NCBI GenBank assembly: GCA_963799815.1
Contig: CAWCYG010000006.1
Coordinates: forward strand, 248,001-312,000
DNA from: JBDTSW01 sp963799815
GTDB taxonomy: Bacteria > Actinomycetota > Thermoleophilia > Solirubrobacterales > 70-9
Reading direction: 5' to 3'
Length of the DNA stretch: 64,000 nt
The notes under the pieces are model-generated. The model worked only from the letters and a program-made list of their open reading frames with translations. It was not told where the DNA came from and did not search any database. A program made the translations under genes and the position numbers. Below, piece after piece: positions 8,253 to 16,190 of this stretch (position 1 is its first letter; each line of letters starts with the position of its first letter).

Positions 8253-10322
8253 CTACCGGCGCAGGTTCGGCGTCGGCTCCTTGGCGACTCCGGATGCGGC
8301 ATCCCCCAGTAGCTCGCGGAGCTCGGTCTCGTCGATCACCTCGACGCCCACCTCCTCCGCCTTGGCGAGCTTTGTGCCCGGATTGTCGCCCGCGACCACG
8401 TAGTCGGTCTTCTTCGAGACCGAGCCCGTCACCTTGCCGCCGGCTCGCCGGATCAGATTCGTCGCCTGGTCGCGTGAGAGCTCCGGCAGGGTGCCGGTGA
8501 GGACGAAGGTCTTGTCCTCGAGCGGCCCTCCCTCCGCGCGACGCTCCGACTCGCTCAGCTCGAAGTTGAGTCCACGTTCGCGCAGGCGATCGATCAACTC
8601 CAGCGTCGGCTCCTCGGCGAGCTCCTCGCGCAGCTGCTCGGCCATGATCGGGCCGACGCCGTCGACACGCTCGATCTCGCTGCTGTCGGCCTTCACCAGC
8701 GCACCGATCGTGCCGAAGTGGTCCGCCAGCGCCTGGGCGGTCACGTAACCCACTCCGGGCAGGCCGAGGGCGAAGAGGACGATCCCGAAAGGCTGTTCCT
8801 TTGAGAGCTCGATCGAGCGAATCAGGTTGGCCGCCGAGGTCTCGCCGAAGCCCTCGAGCTCCTGCAGCTGCTCGGCCGCGAGGTCGTAGATGCCGGCCTG
8901 GTCGGTGATGAGGCCCTCCTGGAGGAAGCGCATCGCGAGCTTCTCGCCGAGGCCCTCGATGTCCATCACTCCCACGAACTGCTTTACGTGCTGGAAGACC
9001 TGGCCGGGGCAGCCGCGGCGGTTGGGGCAGATCGTGAAGACGCCGTCCTGCGGCTTCACGGTCGGGGTCCCGCACGCTGGGCACTCCTTGGGTGGCTTCG
9101 GCTTTCGCAGCCGCTTGCCCTTGCGCCGCTGGATCAGCGGAGCGATCACCTGCGGGATCACGTCGCCGGCTCGGGTCACGACCACCTCGTCGCCCTCGCG
9201 CACGTCCTTGCGGGCGAGGTCCTCCTCGTTGTGGAGCGTGGCCGTCGAGACGGTGACGCCGCCGACCCCCACCGGCTCGAGCATCGCGAACGGCATCAGG
9301 TGCCCGGTGCGACCGACGTTCCAGACGATGCGGTTCAGCTTGGTGGTCGCGGTGATCGGCGGGAACTTCCAGGCGATCGCCCACCGCGGCTCGCGGCCCA
9401 CTACGCCGAGCTCGCGCCAGAGCGCCCGCTCGTTCACCTTCACGACGACGCCGTCGATCTCGTAGTCGAGCGATTCCCGGCGGTTCTCCCACCACCGACA
9501 GCGCTCGACGACCTCGTCCTCGGCCTCGTGGACGCGGATCTCCTCCTCGACCCGAAAGCCGCGCTCGCGCATCCACTCGATCTCGTCGATGTGAGTGGGC
9601 AGGTCGAGGCCAGTGCCGATCCCGTAACTCCACATCGAGAGCGGCCGCTCGGCCGCGATCTGCGGATCGAGCTGGCGGATCGTGCCCGCCGCGGCGTTGC
9701 GGGGGTTGGCAAATGCCGGCTCGCCCGCCTCCGCTCGCCGCTCGTTCAGCTCCTCGAAGCCCTTGCGAGGAAAGTAGATCTCGCCGCGCACCTCCACCAG
9801 CGGCGGCGCGTCTTCGATCGAGAGCGGTATCGCCTTGATCGTCCGCAGGTTGTGGGTCACGTCCTCGCCGATGCGCCCGTCGCCGCGCGTGGCTCCGCGC
9901 ACGAACTTCCCGTCCTCGTAGACGAGCGAGATCGCGAGCCCGTCGATCTTCGGCTCGGTCACGTAGCCGAACTCGTCTGCGGTGATGTCGAAGCGCTTGA
10001 GGAGATTGCGGATGCGACTCTCCCATCCCCGTAGCTCCTCCTCGTTGCGGACGTTCCCGAGCGAGAGCATCGGCTCGGGGTGACGCACCTGCTCGAACTT
10101 CTCGAGCGCCTTGCCGCCGACCCGCTGGGTGGGTGAGTCGGGCGTGCGAAGCTCGGGGTTGGCCTCCTCCAGGTCGCGTAGCTCGTTCAACAGCGCGTCG
10201 TAGACGTCGTCACCGATCCTGGGGTCGTCGAGCACGTAGTAGGCGTGGTCATGGCCAGCGATCTCGCGCCGCAGCTCCGCCGCGCGTTTCTCGCTCGAGG
10301 TTGTCTTCTGGGGCGGGCTCAT
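8253..10322 (-). CDS. ligA: NAD-dependent DNA ligase
   Basis: This 689-residue cytosolic enzyme seals nicks at Okazaki joints and in repair. The NAD-binding Ia domain has HDHAYYVLDDP. The adenylation domain contains the KxDG motif in EPKIDGLAISL. An OB fold follows, then a four-Cys zinc finger (CPAC...CPNRRGC), HhH repeats, and a C-terminal BRCT domain (TFVLTGTLPELSRDQA, GGKVTGSVSKKT). The ATG at 10322 overlaps the surE stop as ATGA, and this coupling fixes the start. Length is standard. Confidence 0.97.
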   Translation of the reverse strand: MSPPQKTTSSEKRAAELRREIAGHDHAYYVLDDPRIGDDVYDALLNELRDLEEANPELRTPDSPTQRVGGKALEKFEQVRHPEPMLSLGNVRNEEELRGWESRIRNLLKRFDITADEFGYVTEPKIDGLAISLVYEDGKFVRGATRGDGRIGEDVTHNLRTIKAIPLSIEDAPPLVEVRGEIYFPRKGFEELNERRAEAGEPAFANPRNAAAGTIRQLDPQIAAERPLSMWSYGIGTGLDLPTHIDEIEWMRERGFRVEEEIRVHEAEDEVVERCRWWENRRESLDYEIDGVVVKVNERALWRELGVVGREPRWAIAWKFPPITATTKLNRIVWNVGRTGHLMPFAMLEPVGVGGVTVSTATLHNEEDLARKDVREGDEVVVTRAGDVIPQVIAPLIQRRKGKRLRKPKPPKECPACGTPTVKPQDGVFTICPNRRGCPGQVFQHVKQFVGVMDIEGLGEKLAMRFLQEGLITDQAGIYDLAAEQLQELEGFGETSAANLIRSIELSKEQPFGIVLFALGLPGVGYVTAQALADHFGTIGALVKADSSEIERVDGVGPIMAEQLREELAEEPTLELIDRLRERGLNFELSESERRAEGGPLEDKTFVLTGTLPELSRDQATNLIRRAGGKVTGSVSKKTDYVVAGDNPGTKLAKAEEVGVEVIDETELRELLGDAASGVAKEPTPNLRR

Positions 10323-11143
10323 GGGGCGTCGGACGCGTCGTCGGTGACGGCACGGAGAAGACCGTCGAGGTCCCACCCCCGCAGGGGCTCGATGCCCTCG
10401 AGGTGGTTCAGATCGAAGTGCAGCGGCGAGATCGAGATCTTGCTGCGGGCCTGGGCGGCGAGGTCGGTCCCCGGCTCGTCCTCGAAGGACGGCTCGAAGC
10501 CGTAGATGCGGTAGCGGCGCCGGCCTTCTGAGTCCTCCTCGACCAGCTTCATCTCGTCGTCGTACAGGCGCTTACCGAGCGTCGTGATCTCGATTCCCTG
10601 GATCTCGCCCGACGGCACGTTCACGTTCATCAGGGTCCCCTCGGGAAGCGGCTGGTCACGGATGGCGTCGACCAAGCACGCGCACAGGCGCGCGGCGACC
10701 CCGAAGTTGATCTCACCGTCGAAGTGCCAGCCCATCTCTCCACGCAGCGACTGCTGCGAGATCGCGATCGCCGGGATCCCGAGCACGATCCCCTCGAGCG
10801 CGGCCGCGACCGTGCCCGAGTAGGTCACGTCGTCGCCGAGGTTCGCTCCGTGGTTGATCCCCGAGACGATCAGGTCCGGCCGCTCGCCGATCAGGCCAAG
10901 CTCAGCGAAGCGCACGCAGTCGACCGGCGTTCCCTCCGTCGCGAAGCCCTTGGTGCCGTCGTCGAAGCGCACCTCCTCGACCCAAAGCGGCGAGCGGGTG
11001 GTGATCATGCGCGCCATCGCACTGCGATTGGAATCGGGGGCCACGACGTGGAGCTCGACCTCGTCGAGGTCCAGCAGCGCCCGGCGCATCGCCTGGAGGC
11101 CATCGGCATTGATGCCGTCGTCGTTGGTGAGCAGTACGCGCAC
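10319..11143 (-). CDS. surE: 5'/3'-nucleotidase SurE
   Basis: This 274-residue metal-dependent nucleoside monophosphate phosphatase belongs to the SurE stationary-phase survival family. The N-terminal NDDG metal motif, APDSNRSAM, and SGINHGANLGDDVTYSGTV with a second metal/active-site Asn are present. GTG 11143 places VRVLLTNDDG at the N-terminus, as in the family, and TAGAAT lies 8 nt upstream. It forms a two-gene unit with ligA through an ATGA overlap. The truA gene upstream ends 59 nt before. Confidence 0.94.
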   Translation of the reverse strand: MRVLLTNDDGINADGLQAMRRALLDLDEVELHVVAPDSNRSAMARMITTRSPLWVEEVRFDDGTKGFATEGTPVDCVRFAELGLIGERPDLIVSGINHGANLGDDVTYSGTVAAALEGIVLGIPAIAISQQSLRGEMGWHFDGEINFGVAARLCACLVDAIRDQPLPEGTLMNVNVPSGEIQGIEITTLGKRLYDDEMKLVEEDSEGRRRYRIYGFEPSFEDEPGTDLAAQARSKISISPLHFDLNHLEGIEPLRGWDLDGLLRAVTDDASDAP

Positions 11144-11151
11144 GTGATTCG

Positions 11152-11157
11152 ATTCTA
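11152..11157 (-). promoter_or_regulatory. -10 hexamer TAGAAT of surE
   Basis: On the minus strand TAGAAT ends 8 nt before the GTG at 11143. Confidence 0.45.
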
Positions 11158-11202
11158 TGGCGGGCTGTCCGAGCGGCTTTGCGGGCGAAGCGAGCCCCGA
11201 GA

Positions 11203-11952
11203 TCAGTAGGAAACCGCAGCCAGATAGAGCCCGTGGGCGGGGGCCGTCTCTCCCCCGCGCTTCCGCGGAGCGCCATCCAAAAGCGCGGTGAACTCCTCTG
11301 GGGAACGCCGGCCCGCCCCCACCTCGAGCATCGTCCCCACGAGTGCTCGCACCATGTTCCGCATGAACGCGTCGGCCTCGATCCAGAGCTCGAGGACGCC
11401 ATCGGCGCCCAGCCCCGGACCCTCCCGCCACTCACAAACGGCAACGTCCCGATCGAAGCGAACGTGCTCGGTCTGAGTTGGGGTGAAGGCGGTGAAGTCG
11501 TGGGTGCCGACCACCGCGGCAGCGCACGAGGCGATCGCCTCGCGGTCGAGCGGGTAGGGCCACCAGAGGGCTCGCCCACGCTCGAATGGGCTGGCCACGG
11601 GCGCGGCGAGCACGCGGTAGCAATAGGTGCGCGAGCGCGCGTCGTGGCGCGCGTCGAAACCCTCAGCCGTGGGCCCGGCCGCCCGCACCGCGATCTCCAC
11701 CGGAGTCACGGCGTCGAGGGCCCGCCGCAGATCGTCGACGCTGGGCGCCTCGGCGAGCTCGAAGCTCGCGACCTGGCCCCATGCGTGGACACCCGCATCG
11801 GTGCGACCGGCGACGGTCAGCGCCACCGGCTGCCCAAGGATGCGCTCCAGCCCGGCTTCGAGCTCGCCCTGCACTGACCGCAGCCCGGGCTGGGCCGCCC
11901 AGCCCGCGAACGGGCCGCCGTCATAGGCGATGTCGAGGCGGTAGGTGCTCAT
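11203..11952 (-). CDS. truA: tRNA pseudouridine(38-40) synthase
   Basis: This 249-residue enzyme isomerises uridines 38-40 of tRNA anticodon arms. The catalytic aspartate lies in GRTDAGVHAWGQ near residue 53. AYDGGPFAGWA at the N-terminus and ARSRTYCYRVL in the middle are TruA hallmarks. It follows rplQ, a common actinobacterial order, but here the two are separated by the structured element at 11958-12073. Confidence 0.95.
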   Translation of the reverse strand: MSTYRLDIAYDGGPFAGWAAQPGLRSVQGELEAGLERILGQPVALTVAGRTDAGVHAWGQVASFELAEAPSVDDLRRALDAVTPVEIAVRAAGPTAEGFDARHDARSRTYCYRVLAAPVASPFERGRALWWPYPLDREAIASCAAAVVGTHDFTAFTPTQTEHVRFDRDVAVCEWREGPGLGADGVLELWIEADAFMRNMVRALVGTMLEVGAGRRSPEEFTALLDGAPRKRGGETAPAHGLYLAAVSY

Positions 11953-11957
11953 TGAGA

Positions 11958-12073
11958 CGGCGAAAACCGAGCCGGGCTAGGACGCGGGGCGATCGCCGAA
12001 AGCGAGCGTACTTCGAACGTACGTGAGCGAGGCGATCGCCCGAGGACACCGCCCGGCGAAGGTTTGCAGGCGC
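11958..12073 (-). ncRNA. Candidate structured RNA element, copy 1 (3' of rplQ)
   Basis: The element starts right after the rplQ stop. Three nested inverted repeats are present: 11971-11977 with 12051-12057, 11987-11997 with 12031-12041 (11 bp perfect), and 12007-12011 with 12019-12023. A second copy lies at 34681-34797. Both share the blocks CGGCGAAAA, GCGAGCGTA, TACGTGAGCGAG and CGAAG-N-TTTGCAG-N-CGCC (plus-strand sense), while the paired arms differ in sequence and stay complementary. The strand is inferred from its position downstream of minus-strand genes. Confidence 0.55.
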
Positions 12074-12074
12074 C

Positions 12075-12428
12075 TCAGACCAGCTCGATGATGACCATCT
12101 CGGTGGAGTCGGACCGCCTTGGTCCGAGCTTCACGATCCGCGTGTAGCCGCCCGGCCGCTCCGCGTAACGCGGCGCGATCTCCTCGAAGAGCCGGTGCAC
12201 GATGAACTTGTCCTGCCCCAGCTCCGAGAGCGCCTGCCGGCGAGCGTGCAGATCGCCGCGCTTGCCGAGTGTGATCAGCTTCTCCACCTTCGGCTTCACG
12301 GCCTTGGCCTTCGCCTGGCTGGTCTCGATCCGCTCGTGCGTGATCAGCTCGCGCGAGAGGTTGCGAAGGAGGCTCCGCCGATGGGCGGAGTCACGCGAGA
12401 GCTTGTGGCGCTGCTTTCCGTGTCGCAT
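12075..12428 (-). CDS. rplQ: 50S ribosomal protein L17
   Basis: This 117-residue large-subunit protein near the exit tunnel opens with MRHGKQRHKLSRDSAHRRSL, the family signature, and ends with RIVKLGPRRSDSTEMVIIELV. Length is normal. It is the last gene of the alpha operon, 35 nt after rpoA. Confidence 0.98.
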   Translation of the reverse strand: MRHGKQRHKLSRDSAHRRSLLRNLSRELITHERIETSQAKAKAVKPKVEKLITLGKRGDLHARRQALSELGQDKFIVHRLFEEIAPRYAERPGGYTRIVKLGPRRSDSTEMVIIELV

Positions 12429-12463
12429 GATCCTTGCCTTCTCGCATCCGTGGAGCCGAGAAC

Positions 12464-13432
12464 CTACTCGTCGCGAAGGGAGAGCCCGAGCGCGACCAGC
12501 GCCTCCTTTACCTCTTCGGTCGAGCGCTTGCCGAAGTTCGGGATCGCGTTCAGCTCCGACTCGGAGCGCTGCACGAGATCGCCGACCGTCTGGATGCCGG
12601 CGCGCTTCAGGCAGTTGTACGCGCGGACGCCGATCTCGAGCTCCTCGATCAGGCGATCGTCTCCCTCGACGGCGGGTGTCGCCGCGAGCCCCGCGGGATC
12701 TGGGACCCCGATGCCGTCGTGGGCGGTGAGCTCCTCGACCCGATCGGCGTCGGTGAAGATGGCCAGGCTCTTGATCAAGAGCTCAGCGGCTTCGCGCAAC
12801 GCGCCCGCCGGCTCGATCGAGCCGTCGGTCTCGATCTCCAGCGAGAGCTTGTCGAAGTCGGTCCGCTGGCCCACGCGGGCGGAGTCGACCGCGTACGCGG
12901 TCCGGCGGATCGGCGAGAAGATCGAGTCGATCGGGATCACTCCGATCGCCTGGTCCTCCGTCTTGTTCGTCTCCGCCGGGGAATAGCCACGGCCGCGGCC
13001 GATCGTGAGGTAGACCTCGAGCTTGGTCTTCTTCTCGAGCGTCGCGATCGGAGCCTCGGGGTTCAGGATCTCAACGCCAGCGGGAAGGTCGATGTCCTTC
13101 GCCGTCACCTCGCCGGGACCGGTCGCGACCAGCGGTGCCTCCACCTCGTCGGCGTCGGTGTGCATGCGTACGACGATGTCCTTGAGGTTGAGGACGATGT
13201 CGGTCACGTCCTCCTTCACCCCGGGCACGGTCGAGAACTCGTGAGCCACGCCCTCGATGCGCACGCTCTTGATGGCGGCGCCGCCGAGCGAGGAGAGCAG
13301 CACACGGCGCAGGCTGTTGCCGAAGGTGTAGCCGAAGCCCTTATCGAGGGGCTCGATCGTGAACGTCCCCTTGTTGTCGGCGACGTCCTCCTTGCTGATC
13401 TTGGGGATCTGAAACTCGGGCAGCGTGGTCAT
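12464..13432 (-). CDS. rpoA: DNA-directed RNA polymerase subunit alpha
   Basis: This 322-residue protein initiates polymerase assembly as a dimer through the N-terminal domain (FTIEPLDKGFGYTFGNSLRR). It contacts UP elements and activators through the C-terminal HhH domain (GIQTVGDLVQRSESELNAIP, FGKRSTEEVKEAL). The linker is Asp/Ala-rich. It is slightly longer than the E. coli protein minus its tail, and otherwise ordinary. It is preceded by rpsD (39 nt) and followed by rplQ. Confidence 0.98.
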   Translation of the reverse strand: MTTLPEFQIPKISKEDVADNKGTFTIEPLDKGFGYTFGNSLRRVLLSSLGGAAIKSVRIEGVAHEFSTVPGVKEDVTDIVLNLKDIVVRMHTDADEVEAPLVATGPGEVTAKDIDLPAGVEILNPEAPIATLEKKTKLEVYLTIGRGRGYSPAETNKTEDQAIGVIPIDSIFSPIRRTAYAVDSARVGQRTDFDKLSLEIETDGSIEPAGALREAAELLIKSLAIFTDADRVEELTAHDGIGVPDPAGLAATPAVEGDDRLIEELEIGVRAYNCLKRAGIQTVGDLVQRSESELNAIPNFGKRSTEEVKEALVALGLSLRDE

Positions 13433-13471
13433 GGATTCCTCTCGGTTTCGGGTACTGAAGCTTGGGCTCTG

Positions 13472-14092
13472 CTACTTGGAGTAGAGCTCGACGATGAGCT
13501 GCTCCTCGACCGGCGTGGCGATCTCCCCACGCTCGGGAAGGCGCAGCACCTTCGCCGTCAGGGCGTCGTGATCGGCTTGCAGCCAGGGCGGCACAGCAGC
13601 GGTCAACTCGGTCGCCTGGCGCACGGTGTCGGTCGCCGGGCTCTCGGGCTTGATCGTGATCACGTCGTCGGGTCGGACCTGGTAGCTCGGGATGTCGACT
13701 CTCCGCCCGTTGATCAGCCAATGTCCGTGGCCGATCAGCTGGCGGGCCTGGCGGCGCGAGGCCGCGAAGCCGAGGCGCACGAGCACGTTGTCGAAGCGCC
13801 GCTCGAGCAGCCGCAGCAGGTTCTCGCCGGTGATGCCCGGCTGGCGCGAGGCGCGCACGTAGTAGGAACGGAACTGCTTTTCAAGCAACTGGTAGAAGCG
13901 GCGGGCCTTCTGCTTCTCGCGAAGCTGGTTGCGGTACTCCGAGGCGCGCACGCGACCGCGGCCGTGCTCGCCCGGCGGGTAGGAGCGGCGCTCGACGCCG
14001 CACTTCTCGGTAAAGCAGCGCTCGCCCTTCAAGAAGAGCTTCTGGCCTTCGCGGCGACACTGCTTGCACTGGGGTCCCGTATCGCGAGCCAT
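13472..14092 (-). CDS. rpsD: 30S ribosomal protein S4 (zinc-binding type)
   Basis: This 206-residue 16S-binding assembly protein, often a translational autoregulator of the alpha operon, is of the Cys-bearing form, with ligands in CKQC near residue 9 and CFTEKC near residue 26. The S4 RNA-binding domain has RRFDNVLVRLGFAASRRQARQ. The start lies 2 nt after rpsK. Confidence 0.98.
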   Translation of the reverse strand: MARDTGPQCKQCRREGQKLFLKGERCFTEKCGVERRSYPPGEHGRGRVRASEYRNQLREKQKARRFYQLLEKQFRSYYVRASRQPGITGENLLRLLERRFDNVLVRLGFAASRRQARQLIGHGHWLINGRRVDIPSYQVRPDDVITIKPESPATDTVRQATELTAAVPPWLQADHDALTAKVLRLPERGEIATPVEEQLIVELYSK

Positions 14093-14094
14093 CG

Positions 14095-14496
14095 CTAGCC
14101 CCTCCGCCGCTTCTTCGGCCGGCAGCCGTTGTGGGCCTGCGGCGAGACGTCCTTCACAGTGGTGATCTGAAGGCCGGCGGCCTGCAGCGAGCGGATCGCC
14201 GTGTCGCGTCCGGAGCCGGCGCCCTTGGCGTGGACCTCGACCCGCTCGAGGCCGTGCTCCATGCCCTTGCGGGCGGCGGCATCGGCGGTCACCTGAGCCG
14301 CGAACGGAGTCGACTTGCGCGAGCCCTTGAAGCCGGCCGAGCCGGCGGACTCCCAGCAGACGACGTTGCCGTCCGTGTCGGTGATCGTCACGATCGTGTT
14401 GTTGAAGGAAGTCTTGATGTGCGCGACGCCATAGGGAATGTTCTTCTTGACGCGCCGGCGCGTCCCCTTGCCTCGGCCCCTTCTCGGTTGCGGCAT
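14095..14496 (-). CDS. rpsK: 30S ribosomal protein S11
   Basis: This 133-residue platform protein has AHIKTSFNNTIVTITD, the Gly-rich SAGSAGFKGSRKSTPFA, the GAGSGRDTAIR loop, and the basic tail HNGCRPKKRRRG. The N-terminus is short and Arg/Lys-rich. It lies in the alpha operon between rpsM (11 nt) and rpsD. Confidence 0.98.
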   Translation of the reverse strand: MPQPRRGRGKGTRRRVKKNIPYGVAHIKTSFNNTIVTITDTDGNVVCWESAGSAGFKGSRKSTPFAAQVTADAAARKGMEHGLERVEVHAKGAGSGRDTAIRSLQAAGLQITTVKDVSPQAHNGCRPKKRRRG

Positions 14497-14507
14497 CGCT
14501 CAGTCCC

Positions 14508-14891
14508 TCACTTGCCCGGCGTCGGCTTGCGCTTGCCGGCGATGCTCATGCGGCGAGGGCCCTTGCGACCGCGCGCGTTGGTCTTCGTGCGCTGACCACG
14601 CACGGGCAGGCCGCGCCGATGGCGCATCCCGCGGTACGCGCCGATCTCGGACAGGCGCTTGATGTTCTGCGAGCGCTCCCGGCGCAGATCGCCCTCGACC
14701 TCGCGTCCCTCGACCGCCTCACGAAGCTTCACGGCCTCGTCGTCGGTCAGGTCCTTGACGTAGGTGTCGGGGTCGATCTTCGTCTCGGCGAGGACCTTCT
14801 GAGCGGTCGAGCGGCCCACGCCGTGGACGTAGGTGAGCCCGATCTCGACCCGCTTGTTGAGCGGAAGGTTGATGCCTGCTACGCGTGCCAA
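14508..14891 (-). CDS. rpsM: 30S ribosomal protein S13
   Basis: This 127-residue small-subunit head protein contacts P-site tRNA and the B1 bridges. ARVAGINLPLNKRVEIGLTY at the start and RHRRGLPVRGQRTKTNARGRKG at the tail are diagnostic. It follows rpmJ by 7 nt. Confidence 0.98.
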   Translation of the reverse strand: MARVAGINLPLNKRVEIGLTYVHGVGRSTAQKVLAETKIDPDTYVKDLTDDEAVKLREAVEGREVEGDLRRERSQNIKRLSEIGAYRGMRHRRGLPVRGQRTKTNARGRKGPRRMSIAGKRKPTPGK

Positions 14892-14898
14892 AGCGCTC

Positions 14899-15012
14899 CT
14901 AACCCTGCCTCTGCTTGTGCCGCGGGTTCGAGCAGATCACCAGCACGCGGCCGCGCCTCCGGATCACCCGGCAACGCTCACACATCGGCTTTACGGACGC
15001 TCGAACCTTCAT
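14899..15012 (-). CDS. rpmJ: 50S ribosomal protein L36 (zinc-binding type)
   Basis: This 37-residue protein starts MKVRASVKPMCERC and carries the Cys-Cys-Cys-His zinc set (CERC, C of ICSNPRH). The ATG at 15012 is fixed by family length. It leads the alpha operon. Upstream, at 15037-15047, the minus strand carries TTGGATACGAC, also found before rpsJ. The usual partner infA is absent, and 15013-15179 holds no other ORF. Confidence 0.96.
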   Translation of the reverse strand: MKVRASVKPMCERCRVIRRRGRVLVICSNPRHKQRQG

Positions 15013-15036
15013 CGGCTCCCAAGAACTCCCCCTGGG

Positions 15037-15064
15037 GTCGTATCCAATCGCTTCATCGAGAAGG
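15037..15064 (-). promoter_or_regulatory. Shared CCTTC-N12-TTGGATACGAC element upstream of rpmJ
   Basis: The minus strand carries TTGGATACGAC at 15047-15037, preceded by CCTTC at a 12-nt spacing. The identical arrangement precedes rpsJ (29381-29407). TACGAC is 17 nt from the CCTTC hexamer, compatible with a promoter; an operator is also possible. Confidence 0.4.
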
Positions 15065-15179
15065 CCCCCAAGCCCCATGAATCGGGCGAGCGGGCACACA
15101 CAAGCGGCCTTGCGGCCGATCGGAGAGGATAGCAAGGGCTCGAGTGTCGCCCAGGCACGGCCCCACGCCTACGGCCCGC

Positions 15180-15599
15180 CTACTCGATCCTGGTGTACGA
15201 GAGCTCGAAGTCGTGCTCCCAGGTGGTGCCGTCCATGCACTTCTCCCAGGCGCCGGTGATCGTGGAACCGTCATCGGACAACGTGCCCGCGAAGCGCTGC
15301 GAGAAGTCGTCCGGATCGTCGCGCCAGACCCTCCACTGGCGCTCGTCGAGCGTCATCTCGTAGAGCCGCGAGATCCCGCGCGAATCGAAGTAGTGCTGGT
15401 GGAAGCGGCCACGCTCCTCGCCGGAGCCGATGATCGCGAGCCCGGAGGGGAACGGGTCGGGAGACTCCCAGCGCTGGATCACGAAACGGCGCCCCTTCAG
15501 CCACTCGAAGCTCACGGTGCCCGCCTCACCGCTCGCCGGAGCGCCCGGGAACTGCGCCGAGATGCTCCAGCGCCCGACGAGCGGCTGCAGCTCTACCAC
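15180..15599 (-). CDS. DUF1579-like protein (lipocalin-type fold expected)
   Basis: This encodes about 139 residues. After LVGRWSISAQ it shows alternating beta-strand patterns (FEWLKGRRFVIQRWES, RFHQHYFDSRGISRLYEMTL) and ends WEKCMDGTTWEHDFELSYTR. The pattern resembles DUF1579 and related lipocalin-like proteins of unknown function. GTG at 15599 begins 6 nt after the stop of the VOC gene, which suggests co-expression. The pair sits between map and rpmJ, where translation factor IF-1 would be expected. Confidence 0.7.
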   Translation of the reverse strand: MVELQPLVGRWSISAQFPGAPASGEAGTVSFEWLKGRRFVIQRWESPDPFPSGLAIIGSGEERGRFHQHYFDSRGISRLYEMTLDERQWRVWRDDPDDFSQRFAGTLSDDGSTITGAWEKCMDGTTWEHDFELSYTRIE

Positions 15600-15604
15600 C
15601 GTGC

Positions 15605-16090
15605 CTAGACCCCGACGCCGTCGGCCGCCCGCCGCAGCTCGTCGACGTCGAGCTTGCGCATCCCCAGCATCGCCTTCATCGCCCGTTCGGCGCGTTTGGG
15701 ATCTGGATCGGAGAAGAGCTCGTCCATCCCGGTGGGCGTCACTTGCCATGAGAGCCCGTAGCGGTCCTTGAGCCAACCGCACATCGACTCCTCGCCGCCG
15801 TCGGTCAGGCGCTCCCAGTAGTAGTCGACCTCCTCCTGGCCCTCGCAGTTGATCTGCAGGGAGATGGCCTCGTCGAAGGTGAAGTCCGGTCCGCCGTTGA
15901 TGCCGATGAAGCGCTGGCCGGCGAGCTCGAACTCGACGACCATCACGGTGCCGGGCTCCCCCGGTCCCGCCTCGGTGTAGTGGGAGACGTTCACGACTCT
16001 CGAGGTGCCGCCGAACAACGAGACGTAGAACTCCGCTGCCTCCTCGGCCTGCTTGTCGAACCAGAGGTTGGTCGTGATCTTCTGCTGCAT
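15605..16090 (-). CDS. VOC family protein (PhnB-like glyoxalase fold)
   Basis: This 161-residue protein starts QKITTNLWFDKQAEEAAEFY, typical of the PhnB/3-demethylubiquinone methyltransferase-like VOC group. GTVMVVEFELAGQRFIGINGG, CGWLKDRYGLSWQVTP and a C-terminal RAMKAMLGMRKLD also match. Metal-site residues are not conserved enough to claim an enzyme, and the function is unknown. ATG 16090 has GAAAGGAGCG upstream and is preferred to longer forms. It forms a two-gene unit with the DUF1579-like gene. Confidence 0.85.
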   Translation of the reverse strand: MQQKITTNLWFDKQAEEAAEFYVSLFGGTSRVVNVSHYTEAGPGEPGTVMVVEFELAGQRFIGINGGPDFTFDEAISLQINCEGQEEVDYYWERLTDGGEESMCGWLKDRYGLSWQVTPTGMDELFSDPDPKRAERAMKAMLGMRKLDVDELRRAADGVGV

Positions 16091-16190
16091 GCGCGCTCCT
16101 TTCGGGGTCCCGTCAGGGATATCGCACATACGACCGCTGCGCGGCCAGATAGTCATCGCTGTGGCAGGAACTGGCCCCCGCGGGCCCGAT

